DNA of 64,000 nt from Actinomadura mexicana (GTDB lineage Bacteria; Actinomycetota; Actinomycetes; Streptosporangiales; Streptosporangiaceae), in contig NZ_FZNP01000003.1 of assembly GCF_900188105.1 (NCBI RefSeq), forward strand, positions 248,001 through 312,000, read 5' to 3'. The notes under the pieces were generated by a model. The model searched no databases. It saw nothing but the letters and a program-made list of their open reading frames with translations, and was not told the DNA's origin. Position numbers and translations under genes: made by a program. Positions 45,095 through 54,318 of the stretch are shown here, in pieces (the stretch's first letter is position 1; each line of letters opens with the position of its first letter).

Positions 45095-45670
45095 GTGGAC
45101 GCGGATCTCTGGCTCGTGGTGGGGCTGGGCAACCCGGGGCCGTCGTATGCGAAGAACCGGCACAACGCGGGGTTCATGGTGCTGGACGTCCTCGCGTCGC
45201 GTGCGGGGGGCAGGTTCAAGTCGCACCGGGCGCGGGCGGACGTGCTGGAGGGCCGTCTGGCCGGAGCGCGGGTGGTGCTGGCGAAGCCGCGCTCCTTCAT
45301 GAACGAGTCGGGCGGCCCGGTGAAGGGCCTGCGGGACTTCTACAAGGTGCCGGTGGAGCGTGTGGTCGTCGTCCATGACGAGCTCGACATCCCCTTCGGG
45401 GCGGTGCGGCTGAAGCAGGGCGGCGGTGACAACGGCCACAACGGGCTGCGGTCCATCACCAAGTCGCTGGGCGCGAAGGAGTATCCGCGCGTGCGGTTCG
45501 GGGTGGGGCGGCCGCCGGGGCGGATGGACGCGGCGGCGTTCGTTCTGAAGGACTTCTCCGCGGCGGAGCGCAAGGAGCTCGACTTCGGGGTGGACCGGGC
45601 GGCGGACGCGGTCGAGGCGTTGCTGACCGACGGGCTTGCCGCGGCGCAGAACGCGTTCCACGCCGGCTGA
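45095..45670 (+). CDS. pth: Peptidyl-tRNA hydrolase
   Basis: 191 residues; releases peptides from prematurely dropped peptidyl-tRNA. Motifs: [24 protein letters not shown] (with catalytic His in RHNAG), [22 protein letters not shown] and [15 protein letters not shown] 45095 was chosen because GAGGAG lies five bases upstream; GTG 45089 is closer to the site than usual. The rplY-pth order equals Rv1015c-Rv1014c. Confidence 0.96.
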   Translation: MDADLWLVVGLGNPGPSYAKNRHNAGFMVLDVLASRAGGRFKSHRARADVLEGRLAGARVVLAKPRSFMNESGGPVKGLRDFYKVPVERVVVVHDELDIPFGAVRLKQGGGDNGHNGLRSITKSLGAKEYPRVRFGVGRPPGRMDAAAFVLKDFSAAERKELDFGVDRAADAVEALLTDGLAAAQNAFHAG

Positions 45671-46062
45671 TCGGGTTCGGAGCGTGAGGGTGGGAGGGAC
45701 CGCGGGAATCGCCGCGCTGGCAGGGGCCGGGTCGAGTGCGACCTGTTTGCCGGTTCCGCGGTGCGCGCGAATCTCGTTCACGCAGGGTGACCGGTTGCTT
45801 CCGGTCGGGTGACCGGATCCGGTCTCGCGACCGGTGCGCAGTCGTGATCAAGGCGGAGTGGCGCCTTTTCCGTGTGCGCTCGGGCCGGTTCGGGCGCATT
45901 GTCCAACTGGTAGGCGCGTTCCGTCCGTGACCACGGCAAAGCGAACGTAAGATGCAGGCCGATCGAGGTTCAGGTTCAATGTGAACCTCGGGCGACGTTC
46001 AGCCGTCTTCGGTGTGAATCGCGCTGACGGGGCGCGCGTTACACAGGATTGGTGAGTGGTTT
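45671..46062. other. Intergenic region before the exopolysaccharide locus
   Basis: 392 bases separating the housekeeping run from the polysaccharide locus. TAAGAT (45948-45953) is a candidate -10, and an inverted repeat lies just downstream. The remaining sequence has many CCGGTT/GACCGG words (about 45775-45840) but no clear element. No RNA gene seen. Confidence 0.5.
45964..45990. promoter_or_regulatory. Operator-like dyad before the sugar transferase gene
   Basis: CGAGGTTCA-N9-TGAACCTCG: perfect 9-base arms, with GGTTCA also repeated in the spacer. It lies 11 bases after the TAAGAT box, a position for repression. Confidence 0.55.
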
Positions 46063-47538
46063 ATGGCCGTCGTTGACAAGGTTCAGGCCGAGTCATCGAT
46101 CCGCCATGAGCACGAGCGCGCGGTGTCGCAGAACTGGAGCCGGACCTACCGGCGGATCGCGCGGGCTCTCGACTTCGCCAGCATGCTGATGGCCGGAGTG
46201 ATCGCCTTCGTGCTCAGGTTCCCGGGCGTCCCGACGGAGCTCGACGCGCCGTACGTGGTCCTGACCGTGGCCCTGCCGGTGGTGTGGGTCCCGGCGCTGA
46301 TGCTGTGCCGCGCGTACCAGCCCCGGTACGTGGGCGTCGGGTACGAGGAGTTCCACCGGGTGCTGCGCGCCGGGTTCATCCTGATGGCGGTGCTGGCGAT
46401 CGGGGCGTACGCCACCAAGACCGACGTCGCGCGCGGCTACGTGGTGATGGCGCTGCCCCTCGGGACGTTCCTGGCGCTGCTGGCGCGGTACCGGCTGCGC
46501 AAGTGGCTGCACAAGAAGCGGTGGCACGGCGAGTGCATGCGGCGGGTCGTCGCGGTGGGGCACCGGACGTCGGTGTCCGACCTGATCCGGCTGCTGCAGA
46601 AGAAGCGGTACCACGGGATGGACATCGCGGCCGTCTGCCTGCCCCCGGCGCTGGCGTCGGGCGAGGACGCGGTCGCCGAGGTGGAGGGCGTCCCGGTGCT
46701 GGGCGACTTCGGCCAGGCGGCGGCGGTCGCCGACCGGATCGGCGCCGACTCGGTGGCGGTGCTGGCGTGCCCGGAGATGGACGGGGTGGCGCTGCGCCGG
46801 CTGGCGTGGCAGATCGAGCGCAACGACGTCGAGCTGGTGGTGGCGCCCGCGCTGATGGACGTGACCGGGCCGCGGATCTCGATCCGCCCGGTGTCGGGCC
46901 TGCCGCTGCTGCACGTGGAGCACCCGGAGCTGGACGGCGGCCGCAAGGTCCTCAAGGGCCTGGTCGACCGGGTGGCGGCGCTCGGCGGGATCGTGGTGCT
47001 GAGCCCGCTGCTGCTGCTGATCGCCGTCCTGATCAAGATTTCCGGGGAGGGCCCGGTGCTGTTCCGGCAGACGCGCGTCGGGCGCGGCGGCCGGGAGTTC
47101 ACGGTGCTGAAGTTCCGCACGATGGTCGCCGACGCCGAGGCGCGCCGGCTGGAGCTGCTGGCCGCCAACGACAACGACGGTGTGCTGTTCAAGATCCGGC
47201 AGGATCCGCGGGTGACGCGGGTGGGGCGCCGGCTGCGGCGGTACTCGCTGGACGAGCTGCCGCAGCTGTTCAACGTGCTGCGGGGCGAGATGTCGCTGGT
47301 GGGGCCGCGCCCGCCGCTGCCGGACGAGGTCGCCCAGTACGGCGGGGACGTCTACCGGCGGCTGGTGGTCAAGCCGGGCCTGACCGGGCTGTGGCAGGTG
47401 AGCGGCCGCTCGGACCTGTCGTGGGAGGAGTCGGTCCGCCTCGACCTGCGGTACGTGGACAACTGGACCCTCGCCCTGGACCTGCAGATCATGTGGAAGA
47501 CCTGGTCGGCCGTCGTCCGCGGCTCCGGCGCGTACTGA
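46063..47538 (+). CDS. Polyprenyl-phosphate sugar-1-phosphate transferase (exopolysaccharide initiation)
   Basis: 491 residues, WbaP/CpsE-type polyisoprenyl-phosphate hexose-1-phosphate transferase. Four N-terminal helices, a CoA-binding-like Rossmann segment (RRVVAVGHRTSVSDLIRLL), a fifth helix, and the C-terminal bacterial-transferase domain: KGLVDRVAALGGIVVLSPLLLLIA, GPVLFRQTRVGRGGREFTVLKFRTM, RVGRRLRRYSLDELPQLFNVLRGEMSLVGPRPP (catalytic Asp-Glu in LDELPQ). It starts a lipid-linked repeat unit in the inner membrane. No ribosome site is strong. It opens the locus that continues to 64000. Confidence 0.93.
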   Translation: MAVVDKVQAESSIRHEHERAVSQNWSRTYRRIARALDFASMLMAGVIAFVLRFPGVPTELDAPYVVLTVALPVVWVPALMLCRAYQPRYVGVGYEEFHRVLRAGFILMAVLAIGAYATKTDVARGYVVMALPLGTFLALLARYRLRKWLHKKRWHGECMRRVVAVGHRTSVSDLIRLLQKKRYHGMDIAAVCLPPALASGEDAVAEVEGVPVLGDFGQAAAVADRIGADSVAVLACPEMDGVALRRLAWQIERNDVELVVAPALMDVTGPRISIRPVSGLPLLHVEHPELDGGRKVLKGLVDRVAALGGIVVLSPLLLLIAVLIKISGEGPVLFRQTRVGRGGREFTVLKFRTMVADAEARRLELLAANDNDGVLFKIRQDPRVTRVGRRLRRYSLDELPQLFNVLRGEMSLVGPRPPLPDEVAQYGGDVYRRLVVKPGLTGLWQVSGRSDLSWEESVRLDLRYVDNWTLALDLQIMWKTWSAVVRGSGAY

Positions 47539-47729
47539 GCGGCCCGCCGGCGCGCGACCGGAGAGCGGGGACGAAACCCCGGCGGGAACACGACAGGGCG
47601 CTGCCCGCGGTACGGCGCCGGCGGAACACTGGTGGGCGAGCCGTTGAGCGGGACCTCGTCCCGTGGCCCGTGCGGGACGCATGAGAAAGTAGACCGAGCA
47701 GACCAGTCGAGTCGGGAATGTGATCTCAG

Positions 47730-48671
47730 ATGACCGAGGCAGCGGCGGCAGACGATCATTCGCTCGCGGCCGAGCTCGCCGGGACGGCGGGCCGGCTGCT
47801 GCTGGGCGTGCGGGCCGAGGTGGGCTTCGCCGACGCGAGGGCCCTGAAGGACACCGGCGACCTGCGGGCGCATGAGTACCTGATGGCGGCGCTGGCCGAG
47901 CGCTGTCCCGGGGACGCCGTCCTGTCCGAGGAGGGGCGGTCCTCGGTCGCCGGGAAGCGGTCCAGGGGCGACGACCGCGCGCCGACCCGCAACACCGCCG
48001 ACGCGGAGCGGCTCACGGCCTCCCGCGTGTGGATCGTGGACCCCCTGGACGGCACTCGCGAGTTCTCCGAGGAGGGCCGCCGCGACTGGGCCGTGCACGT
48101 GGCGCTGTGGGAACGGGACGCGTCCGGAACCGGTCGCCTGGCGGCCGGCGCCGTCGCGCTGCCGGCGCAGGGCCTGACGCTCCGCACGGACGCGGTGGGC
48201 GGTGCCTCGCTCGTCCGGACCGACCCCGACCCCGACCCCGTCACGGCCGGGTACGGCCCCGCCGGGGCGCCGCCGCCCCGCGAGGCACCGCTGCACGTCC
48301 CCGCGCCGGACGCGGGAAAGCTGCGCATCGCCGTGAGCCGCACGCGGCCGCCGGAGTTCGTCCGGCGGCTGGCGGAGGCGGTCGAGCCGGAGGTGGAGCT
48401 GGTGCCGATCGGGTCGGCGGGGGCGAAGATCTCCGCGGTGCTGCTCGGCGAGGTGGACGCCTACGTGCACGCGGGCGGCCAGTTCGAGTGGGATTCGGCG
48501 GCCCCGGCGGCCGTCGCGCTCGGCGCCGGGGCGCACGCGTCCCGGGTCGACGGGTCGCCGCTGCGCTACAACCGTGAGGACCCCCGGCTCCCGGATATCC
48601 TGGTGTGCCATCCCATGTCGGCGTCAACGCTGCTGTCCGGCATCCGGGAAGTGAGCGGCGCGCTGCCCTGA
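47730..48671 (+). CDS. cysQ: CysQ-like 3'(2'),5'-bisphosphate nucleotidase
   Basis: 313 residues of the inositol-monophosphatase fold. Metal motifs: SEEG (66-69), WIVDPLDGTREF (101-112) and a later WDSAAPAAVALGAGA. The adjacent cysDN genes point to CysQ, which hydrolyses PAP left after sulfation or PAPS reduction. An inositol/fructose phosphatase role is possible by sequence. ATG 47730. It lies 191 bases after the sugar-transferase gene. Confidence 0.85.
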   Translation: MTEAAAADDHSLAAELAGTAGRLLLGVRAEVGFADARALKDTGDLRAHEYLMAALAERCPGDAVLSEEGRSSVAGKRSRGDDRAPTRNTADAERLTASRVWIVDPLDGTREFSEEGRRDWAVHVALWERDASGTGRLAAGAVALPAQGLTLRTDAVGGASLVRTDPDPDPVTAGYGPAGAPPPREAPLHVPAPDAGKLRIAVSRTRPPEFVRRLAEAVEPEVELVPIGSAGAKISAVLLGEVDAYVHAGGQFEWDSAAPAAVALGAGAHASRVDGSPLRYNREDPRLPDILVCHPMSASTLLSGIREVSGALP

Positions 48672-48721
48672 CCAGTCCGTCCCCACGGCGGGACTGAACC
48701 GGCGCGGGCCGGCGTTTCGAT

Positions 48722-48758
48722 CCGGTGGGAAGGCATGCGCCCGTCTCCGTGCCACCGG
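48722..48758 (+). other. Hairpin in the cysQ-cysD gap
   Basis: CCGGTGG and CCACCGG arms (7 perfect pairs, extendable by GCA/TGC with a bulge) 38 bases before cysD. Could be a terminator after cysQ or a regulatory leader; I see no known riboswitch. Confidence 0.35.
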
Positions 48759-48796
48759 TTGCATCTGCCAGAACAGCGTGAAAAGAGCCCCAGACC

Positions 48797-49714
48797 ATGC
48801 AGCGTTGCGATTACCTGCTGTCCCAGCTGGACGTCCTAGAAGCCGAGTCGATCCATATCTTCCGGGAGGTGGCGGCCGAGTTCGAACGGCCGGTGCTGCT
48901 GTTCTCCGGCGGCAAGGACAGCATCGTCATGCTGCGCCTGGCCCAGAAGGCGTTCTGGCCCGCCCCGATCCCGTTTCCGGTCATGCACGTCGACACCGGC
49001 CACAACTTCCCGGAGGTGATCGAGTTTCGGGACCGCCGGGTCGCCGAGCTCGGCGTCCGGCTGATCGTGGCGTCGGTGCAGGACGCGATCGACAGCGGCC
49101 GGGTGGTGGAGCAGAAGGGCCGCCGCGCGTCCCGGAACCGGCTGCAGATCACCCCGCTGCTGGACGCCATCGAGGAGCACCAGTTCGACGCGGCGTTCGG
49201 CGGCGCGCGCCGGGACGAGGAGAAGGCCCGCGCGAAGGAGCGGGTGGTCTCCTTCCGCGACGAGTTCGGGCAGTGGGACCCCAAGAACCAGCGCCCCGAG
49301 CTGTGGAACCTGTTCAACACCAGGATCGTGCAGGGTGAGCACGTCCGGGTGTTCCCGCTGTCGAACTGGACCGAGCTCGACATCTGGGACTACGTGCGGC
49401 GCGAGGAACTCGAACTCCCGCCGATCTACTTCGCGCACACCCGGCAGGTGTTCGAGCGCGACGGGCTGCTGCTGGACGCCGAGACGGGCTTCGCGAACCG
49501 CGGCGACGACGAGCCCGAGTTCGCGGCGACCGTCCGGTTCCGGACGGTCGGCGACGCGTCCTGCACGGGCGCGGTGAAGTCGAACGCGGAGACGCTCGAC
49601 GAGGTGATCGAGGAGATCGCCGCGACGCGGATCACCGAGCGCGGCCAGACCCGCGCCGACGACCGCACCAGCGAGGCCGCGATGGAGGACCGCAAGAAGG
49701 AGGGCTACTTCTGA
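48797..49714 (+). CDS. cysD: Sulfate adenylyltransferase small subunit
   Basis: 305 residues. PP-loop ATP pyrophosphatase-type: SGGKDS at 37-42, MHVDTGHNFPEV, and the C-terminal RRDEEKARAKER. CysD with CysN forms APS from sulfate and ATP. ATG 48797. Its stop shares a base with the cysN start, so the two are coupled. APS feeds cysteine synthesis and, here, probably PAPS for the sulfotransferase at 61055. Confidence 0.96.
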   Translation: MQRCDYLLSQLDVLEAESIHIFREVAAEFERPVLLFSGGKDSIVMLRLAQKAFWPAPIPFPVMHVDTGHNFPEVIEFRDRRVAELGVRLIVASVQDAIDSGRVVEQKGRRASRNRLQITPLLDAIEEHQFDAAFGGARRDEEKARAKERVVSFRDEFGQWDPKNQRPELWNLFNTRIVQGEHVRVFPLSNWTELDIWDYVRREELELPPIYFAHTRQVFERDGLLLDAETGFANRGDDEPEFAATVRFRTVGDASCTGAVKSNAETLDEVIEEIAATRITERGQTRADDRTSEAAMEDRKKEGYF

Positions 49715-51024
49715 TGGCCAGCGCGAACGACGGGCTCGCCGGGGACCGGCCGGCCAAGCAGATGGACCTCCTGCGGTTCGCCACCGCCGGCAGCGTCGAC
49801 GACGGCAAGTCCACGCTGATCGGCCGGCTGCTGTTCGACTCCAAGTCGATCTTCGAGGACCAGCTGGAGTCGGTCGAGAAGACCAGCGCCGACCGCGGCG
49901 AGGAGTACACGAACCTGGCGCTGCTGACCGACGGCCTGCGGGCCGAGCGGGAGCAGGGCATCACCATCGACGTGGCGTACCGGTACTTCGCGACGCCGCG
50001 CCGCAAGTTCATCATCGCCGACACGCCGGGGCACATCCAGTACACCCGGAACATGGTGACCGGCGCCTCCACCGCCGACCTGGCGATCATCCTCGTGGAC
50101 GCCCGGAAGGGCATCCTGGAGCAGTCGCGCCGGCACGCGTTCCTCACCACGCTCCTGCAGGTCCCGCACCTGGTCGTGGCGATCAACAAGATGGACCTGG
50201 TCGACTACGACCGCGGGCTGTACGAGCGGATCGTGGACGAGTTCACGGCGTTCGCCTCCAAGCTGGAGGTCACGGACCTGACGTTCATCCCGATCTCGGC
50301 GCTGCACGGCGACAACGTCGTCGAGCGCAGCGTGAACATGCCGTGGTACGAGGGCTCGTCGCTGCTGCACCACCTGGAGCACGTCCACATCGCCTCCGAC
50401 CGCAACCTGATCGACGTGCGGTTCCCGGTGCAGTACGTGGTCCGCCCGCACGCCTCCACGGACCCCGACCTGCACGACTACCGCGGCTACGCGGGCCAGG
50501 TCGCGGGCGGCGTGCTGAAGCCGGGCGACGAGGTGGTGCACCTGCCGTCCGGGCTGAGCACGACGATCACCCACATCGACGGGCCGGGCGGGCCGGTCGA
50601 GGAGGCGTTCGCGCCGATGTCGGTGACGCTGCGCCTCGCCGACGACATCGACATCTCCCGCGGTGACATGATCGCCCGCCCGAACAACCGGCCCGAGGTC
50701 GCGCAGGACATCGACGCGATGGTCTGCTGGATGACCCCGGACCGCGCCCTCACCCCGCGCTCGAAGCTGGTCATCAAGCACACGACCCGCACCGCGAAGG
50801 CGATGGTGAAGCAGCTGCACTACCGGCTGGACGTCAACACGCTGCACCGCGACGACCAGGCCGACTCCCTCGGCCTGAACGAGATCGGCCGCGTCTCGCT
50901 GCGGGTGACCCGGCCGCTGTTCGTCGACGACTACGGCCGCAACCGCCTGACCGGCGGCTTCATCCTGATCGACGAGGCCACCAACAACACCGTCGCGGCC
51001 GGCATGATCACCGGCGCGCGCTGA
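49714..51024 (+). CDS. cysN: Sulfate adenylyltransferase large subunit, GTPase
   Basis: 436 residues. EF-Tu-like GTPase: P-loop GSVDDGKST (26-34), DTPGH (103-107), NKMD (158-161), then two beta-barrel domains. GTP hydrolysis drives APS formation by CysD. It ends after the second barrel and lacks the APS kinase (CysC) domain that M. tuberculosis fuses to CysN. Therefore PAPS synthesis must depend on a CysC outside this window. Confidence 0.95.
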   Translation: MASANDGLAGDRPAKQMDLLRFATAGSVDDGKSTLIGRLLFDSKSIFEDQLESVEKTSADRGEEYTNLALLTDGLRAEREQGITIDVAYRYFATPRRKFIIADTPGHIQYTRNMVTGASTADLAIILVDARKGILEQSRRHAFLTTLLQVPHLVVAINKMDLVDYDRGLYERIVDEFTAFASKLEVTDLTFIPISALHGDNVVERSVNMPWYEGSSLLHHLEHVHIASDRNLIDVRFPVQYVVRPHASTDPDLHDYRGYAGQVAGGVLKPGDEVVHLPSGLSTTITHIDGPGGPVEEAFAPMSVTLRLADDIDISRGDMIARPNNRPEVAQDIDAMVCWMTPDRALTPRSKLVIKHTTRTAKAMVKQLHYRLDVNTLHRDDQADSLGLNEIGRVSLRVTRPLFVDDYGRNRLTGGFILIDEATNNTVAAGMITGAR

Positions 51025-51106
51025 CCCGGCGCCGCGGGGCCCGCCGGCCCCGCGGCGCCGCCGGTCCGCGCCGCCTCCCGACCCCCTACGACAAGGCAGG
51101 CCCTGG

Positions 51107-52003
51107 ATGCCCCCATCCGTCGGAGTCGTGCTCCCCACGCACAACCGGCCGGAGCTGCTGCGCCGCGCGCTGGAGTCGGTGCTGGCCCAGGAGTACGGGG
51201 GCGAGGTGCGCGCGGTCGTCGTCTTCGACCGGGCCGAGCCCGACCCGTCCCTGGCGGGGGACCGCGTCGAGGTGATCCGCAACACCCGGGCGCCGGGCCT
51301 CGCGGGCGCCCGCAACTCCGGGGTCCTCGCCCTCGGCACCGACCTGGTCGCGTTCTGCGACGACGACGACCTGTGGCTGCCCGGCAAGCTCGCCGCGCAG
51401 GTGGAGGCCCTGGAGGGAGATCCGGACGCCGTGCTGTGCAGCTCCGGCATCCTGATCGACTTCGACGGGCGGGAACTCCCCCGGCTGGCCGGGACGGACC
51501 GGGTCACCTACGACGCCCTGATCCGCGACCGGATGATGAGCGTGCACTCCTCCACCTACGTGGCGCGCCGCGAACCGCTCATCGAGATCGGCATGGTGGA
51601 CGAGACGATCCCCGGCAGCCAGGGCGAGGACTGGGATCTCGCGCTCCGCGCCGCCCGCCGCCACCCGGTGGTGAACGTGGACGAGCCGTACGTCCGGGTC
51701 CTGTGGGGGCTGACGTCCTACTACGCGCAGGCGTGGGAGACGAAGGTGGCCGCGCTGGAGTGGTTCCTGGAGCACTACCCGGAGATCGGCGAGGAACCGG
51801 GCGCGGCCGGGCGCGTCTACGGGCAGCTCGCCTTCGGCTGCGCGACCGTGGGCCGCCGCAGGGACGCGCTGCGCTGGTCGGCGCGCGCCCTCAAGGCGAA
51901 CCCGGCCGAGCGCCGCGTGCCGTTCGCGCTCGCGGTGGCGTCGGGGATCGTCTCCGGCAAGCGCGTTCTGCTCGCCCTGCACACCCGGGGCCGAGGCATC
52001 TGA
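51107..52003 (+). CDS. GT2 glycosyltransferase
   Basis: 298 residues. GT-A fold: VGVVLPTHNRPELLRRALESVLAQ, RNTRAPGLAGARNSGV, the DxD-type FCDDDDLWLPGK, and the acceptor region PGSQGEDWDLALRAAR (catalytic base candidates ED). No membrane helix; a soluble or peripheral enzyme that adds one sugar to the lipid-linked repeat. ATG 51107. It lies 82 bases after cysN. Donor not deducible. Confidence 0.9.
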   Translation: MPPSVGVVLPTHNRPELLRRALESVLAQEYGGEVRAVVVFDRAEPDPSLAGDRVEVIRNTRAPGLAGARNSGVLALGTDLVAFCDDDDLWLPGKLAAQVEALEGDPDAVLCSSGILIDFDGRELPRLAGTDRVTYDALIRDRMMSVHSSTYVARREPLIEIGMVDETIPGSQGEDWDLALRAARRHPVVNVDEPYVRVLWGLTSYYAQAWETKVAALEWFLEHYPEIGEEPGAAGRVYGQLAFGCATVGRRRDALRWSARALKANPAERRVPFALAVASGIVSGKRVLLALHTRGRGI

Positions 52004-52095
52004 CGGACCGATGCCCATTCCTAGGCTTTGGCCACCTTTCCCCAAGTCGCGCCGGTAATGTCGATGGCCATCCCAGCGTTGAAGGAGCCTCTCCC

Positions 52096-52977
52096 GTGAA
52101 CCACTTCTCCCGCCGCATCGTCGCGTCCGGGACGTTGGCGCTGGCCCTCGTGCCGGCGTTCGGCATGACCGCCGCACCCGCCTTCGCGGGCGTCGACCTC
52201 GACGCGGTCGCCGAGGGCATCGGCGAGAGCGGCTACTACGTCGACTCCCACGCGAAGTACTACCAGTCGGACGGCGCGCAGGAACTGCTCCGCACGGCCC
52301 AGGGCCGGTCCGTCGCGGTCTTCATCGCGATCCTGCCGCCTGGAAACGACCCCGGGCAGGTCCTCCAGCAGTTGCCGGGCCTGATGAAGCGCAAGGGCAC
52401 CTACGCGGTGCTGGCCGGCGACCACCTCCGGGTGTCCTCCACGGCGCTGCCGGGCGCCCGGGTGAAGTCCATCTACGACGGGGCCGTGAAGGGCAGCAAG
52501 GGCAAGCCCGACCTGGCGCTGCTGCGCTTCGTGCAGACGCTTCCGGAGTCGAAGTACGCGCCGCCGAAGACCGGCAGGCCCGGCAACAACGGCAAGCCCG
52601 CACCGGAGGCGTCGGTCCAGAAGCAGCAGGAGCAGGAGGAGCGCACGCTCGCCCAGTCGCAGCCGACCGGCCGCGCCACCGGATACCAGGCTCCCGAGGA
52701 CGACGGATCGGCCATGCCGTACCTGCTCGGCGGTGGCGCGGTGGTGGTGGTCGCCGCCGGGGCGGGGTTCCTGCTGTGGCGCCGCCGCTCCGCGACTCCG
52801 GCGCCCGCCGGCGGGACCGGAGCCCCCGCGCCCGGCGCGGCCGCGGCGCCGCCGCCCGCGCCCGGGGCCCAGCCTCCCGGGGCCCAGCCTCCCGGGGCCC
52901 AGCCTCCCGGGGTTCAGCCTTCCGCGGACGGGCCCAGGCCCGGCGACGCCAGGCCTGAGCCGCCCCAGAACCCCTGA
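52096..52977 (+). CDS. Secreted/membrane-anchored protein with Pro-rich tail, unknown
   Basis: 293 residues. A signal peptide (to about AFAG), an external domain of about 150 residues with GYYVDSHAKYYQ, VAVFIAILPPGN and VLAGDHLRVSSTALPG (resembles TPM-like modules loosely), a Gln/Glu-rich stretch, one C-terminal helix (YLLGGGAVVVVAAGAGFLLW) and a cytoplasmic tail of PPGAQ repeats. Type I membrane topology. GTG 52096 has AAGGAG. The last plus-strand gene before the convergent part of the locus. Confidence 0.75.
   Translation: MNHFSRRIVASGTLALALVPAFGMTAAPAFAGVDLDAVAEGIGESGYYVDSHAKYYQSDGAQELLRTAQGRSVAVFIAILPPGNDPGQVLQQLPGLMKRKGTYAVLAGDHLRVSSTALPGARVKSIYDGAVKGSKGKPDLALLRFVQTLPESKYAPPKTGRPGNNGKPAPEASVQKQQEQEERTLAQSQPTGRATGYQAPEDDGSAMPYLLGGGAVVVVAAGAGFLLWRRRSATPAPAGGTGAPAPGAAAAPPPAPGAQPPGAQPPGAQPPGVQPSADGPRPGDARPEPPQNP
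52861..52920. repeat. Four 15-bp tandem units encoding PPGAQ
   Basis: CCCGGGGCCCAGCCT occurs four times (the fourth with two changes), giving PGAQP repeats in the cytoplasmic tail of the preceding gene. The identity of the copies suggests recent slippage. Confidence 0.8.
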
Positions 52978-52992
52978 GGGCCTCCGGGCGGG

Positions 52993-54318
52993 CTACCGGG
53001 CTACGGACCTCGACAGCAGGATCAGGTGGCGTTCGCCGACGCCCACCGACAGGGCGTCGGCCGGCACCTTGCCCTCGGCCGTCATCGCCGTGCCGGGACG
53101 GCTGCGGGGCGCCCTCTGCCCGGAGCCGAGCTGGCCGCTGCCGCCCGCGCCCCAGGTCAGCAGTGTCCCGTCGGTCAGGATCGCCGCGCCGTAGGCCTCC
53201 CCGGCGAACACGCGGGTGGCGCCGCGCAGCTTCGGCGCGCTGCGCCCGACGACGGTGACCGGGGCGGTCCGCGGTTTCACCGTGCCGTCCCCGAGCTGGC
53301 CCGCGGTGTTGTTGCCCCAGGCGACGATGGTGCCGTCACCCCGGAGCGCGTAGTTGTGCTTCTCCGCGGCGGCGACCGCGGCGACGCCGTCGAGGACGCC
53401 CTCGCCGCCCGCGCCCGAGACGAGGGCGGGCGTGAGCCGGTCCCGGCGCGTCCCGTCCCCGAGCTGGCCGAGCTCGTTGCGACCCCACGCCGCGACCCGC
53501 CCGTCCCGCAGCAGCGCCAGCGCGTGCTGGCCGCCGATCGCGATGCGGACGGCGCCGTCCAGCCGCGCGGCGCCGTCCAGGCCGCGCACCGGCACGGGCA
53601 GGGCCCGGTCCTCGCGGGTGCCGTCGCCGACCATGCCGCCCGCGTTGGCGCCCCACGCGAGCACCTGCCCGCCGGCGCGCAGCACCAGCTCGGTGTGCCC
53701 GTCCGCGGCGATCGCGGTGACGCCGGTGAGCGCCCCGCGCCCGTCCGGCGCCCGCACGGTCGTGGGGACGGGAGGGGCGGTGCGCTCGCCGGTGCCGCGC
53801 TGCCCGGACGATCCCTCGCCCCAGGTCACGACGGTGCCGTCGCGGCGCAGCGCCATCGAGAAGTCGTTGTTGGCCGATACCGCGACGGCGTCGTCCAGCC
53901 GGCCGGGCCGCCCGTCCGGTGCGCGGACGCGGACGGGCGCGCCGCTGTCGCGGGTGGTGCCGTCGCCGAGCTGGCCGTCGTCGTTGGCGCCCCACGCGAC
54001 GACCTGCCCGCCGTCGAGGACGGCCAGTGAGTGGCGGCCGCCGCCGGCGACGGCCACGGCGCGGTCGAGGCGTCCCCGGCCGCCGACGCCGGTGACGGGG
54101 GCGAGCCGGGGATCGGCGGCCGCCCCCGGCCGGCCGAGCTGCCCGCTCCCGTTGGAACCGCTCGTCCACACGGTGCCGCTCCGCGCGCCCGCGGAGCCCG
54201 CGGCGGGCGGCGGGGAGACCTGCGGCACGCTCGCGGGCGCGGCCGTCCCGCCGCACGCCGCCGCCAGGAGCACCGGGAGGGCCGTGAGCGCGGCGAGCGG
54301 GCGGCGCGGCGAGGTCAC
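52993..54318 (-). CDS. RCC1-repeat beta-propeller lipoprotein
   Basis: 441 residues. Lipoprotein signal with lipobox LAAAC (about Cys20) and then about six to seven RCC1 blades, each with the pattern VxAxAAGxxHxxAL and WGxNxxGQLGDGT. RCC1 propellers bind proteins and, in secreted bacterial forms, probably other surface components. The GTG overlaps the methyltransferase stop by four bases (GTGA), so it belongs to the operon. It likely sits on the outer face and could bind the polymer or a surface protein; this is inference. Confidence 0.85.
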   Translation of the reverse strand: MTSPRRPLAALTALPVLLAAACGGTAAPASVPQVSPPPAAGSAGARSGTVWTSGSNGSGQLGRPGAAADPRLAPVTGVGGRGRLDRAVAVAGGGRHSLAVLDGGQVVAWGANDDGQLGDGTTRDSGAPVRVRAPDGRPGRLDDAVAVSANNDFSMALRRDGTVVTWGEGSSGQRGTGERTAPPVPTTVRAPDGRGALTGVTAIAADGHTELVLRAGGQVLAWGANAGGMVGDGTREDRALPVPVRGLDGAARLDGAVRIAIGGQHALALLRDGRVAAWGRNELGQLGDGTRRDRLTPALVSGAGGEGVLDGVAAVAAAEKHNYALRGDGTIVAWGNNTAGQLGDGTVKPRTAPVTVVGRSAPKLRGATRVFAGEAYGAAILTDGTLLTWGAGGSGQLGSGQRAPRSRPGTAMTAEGKVPADALSVGVGERHLILLSRSVAR

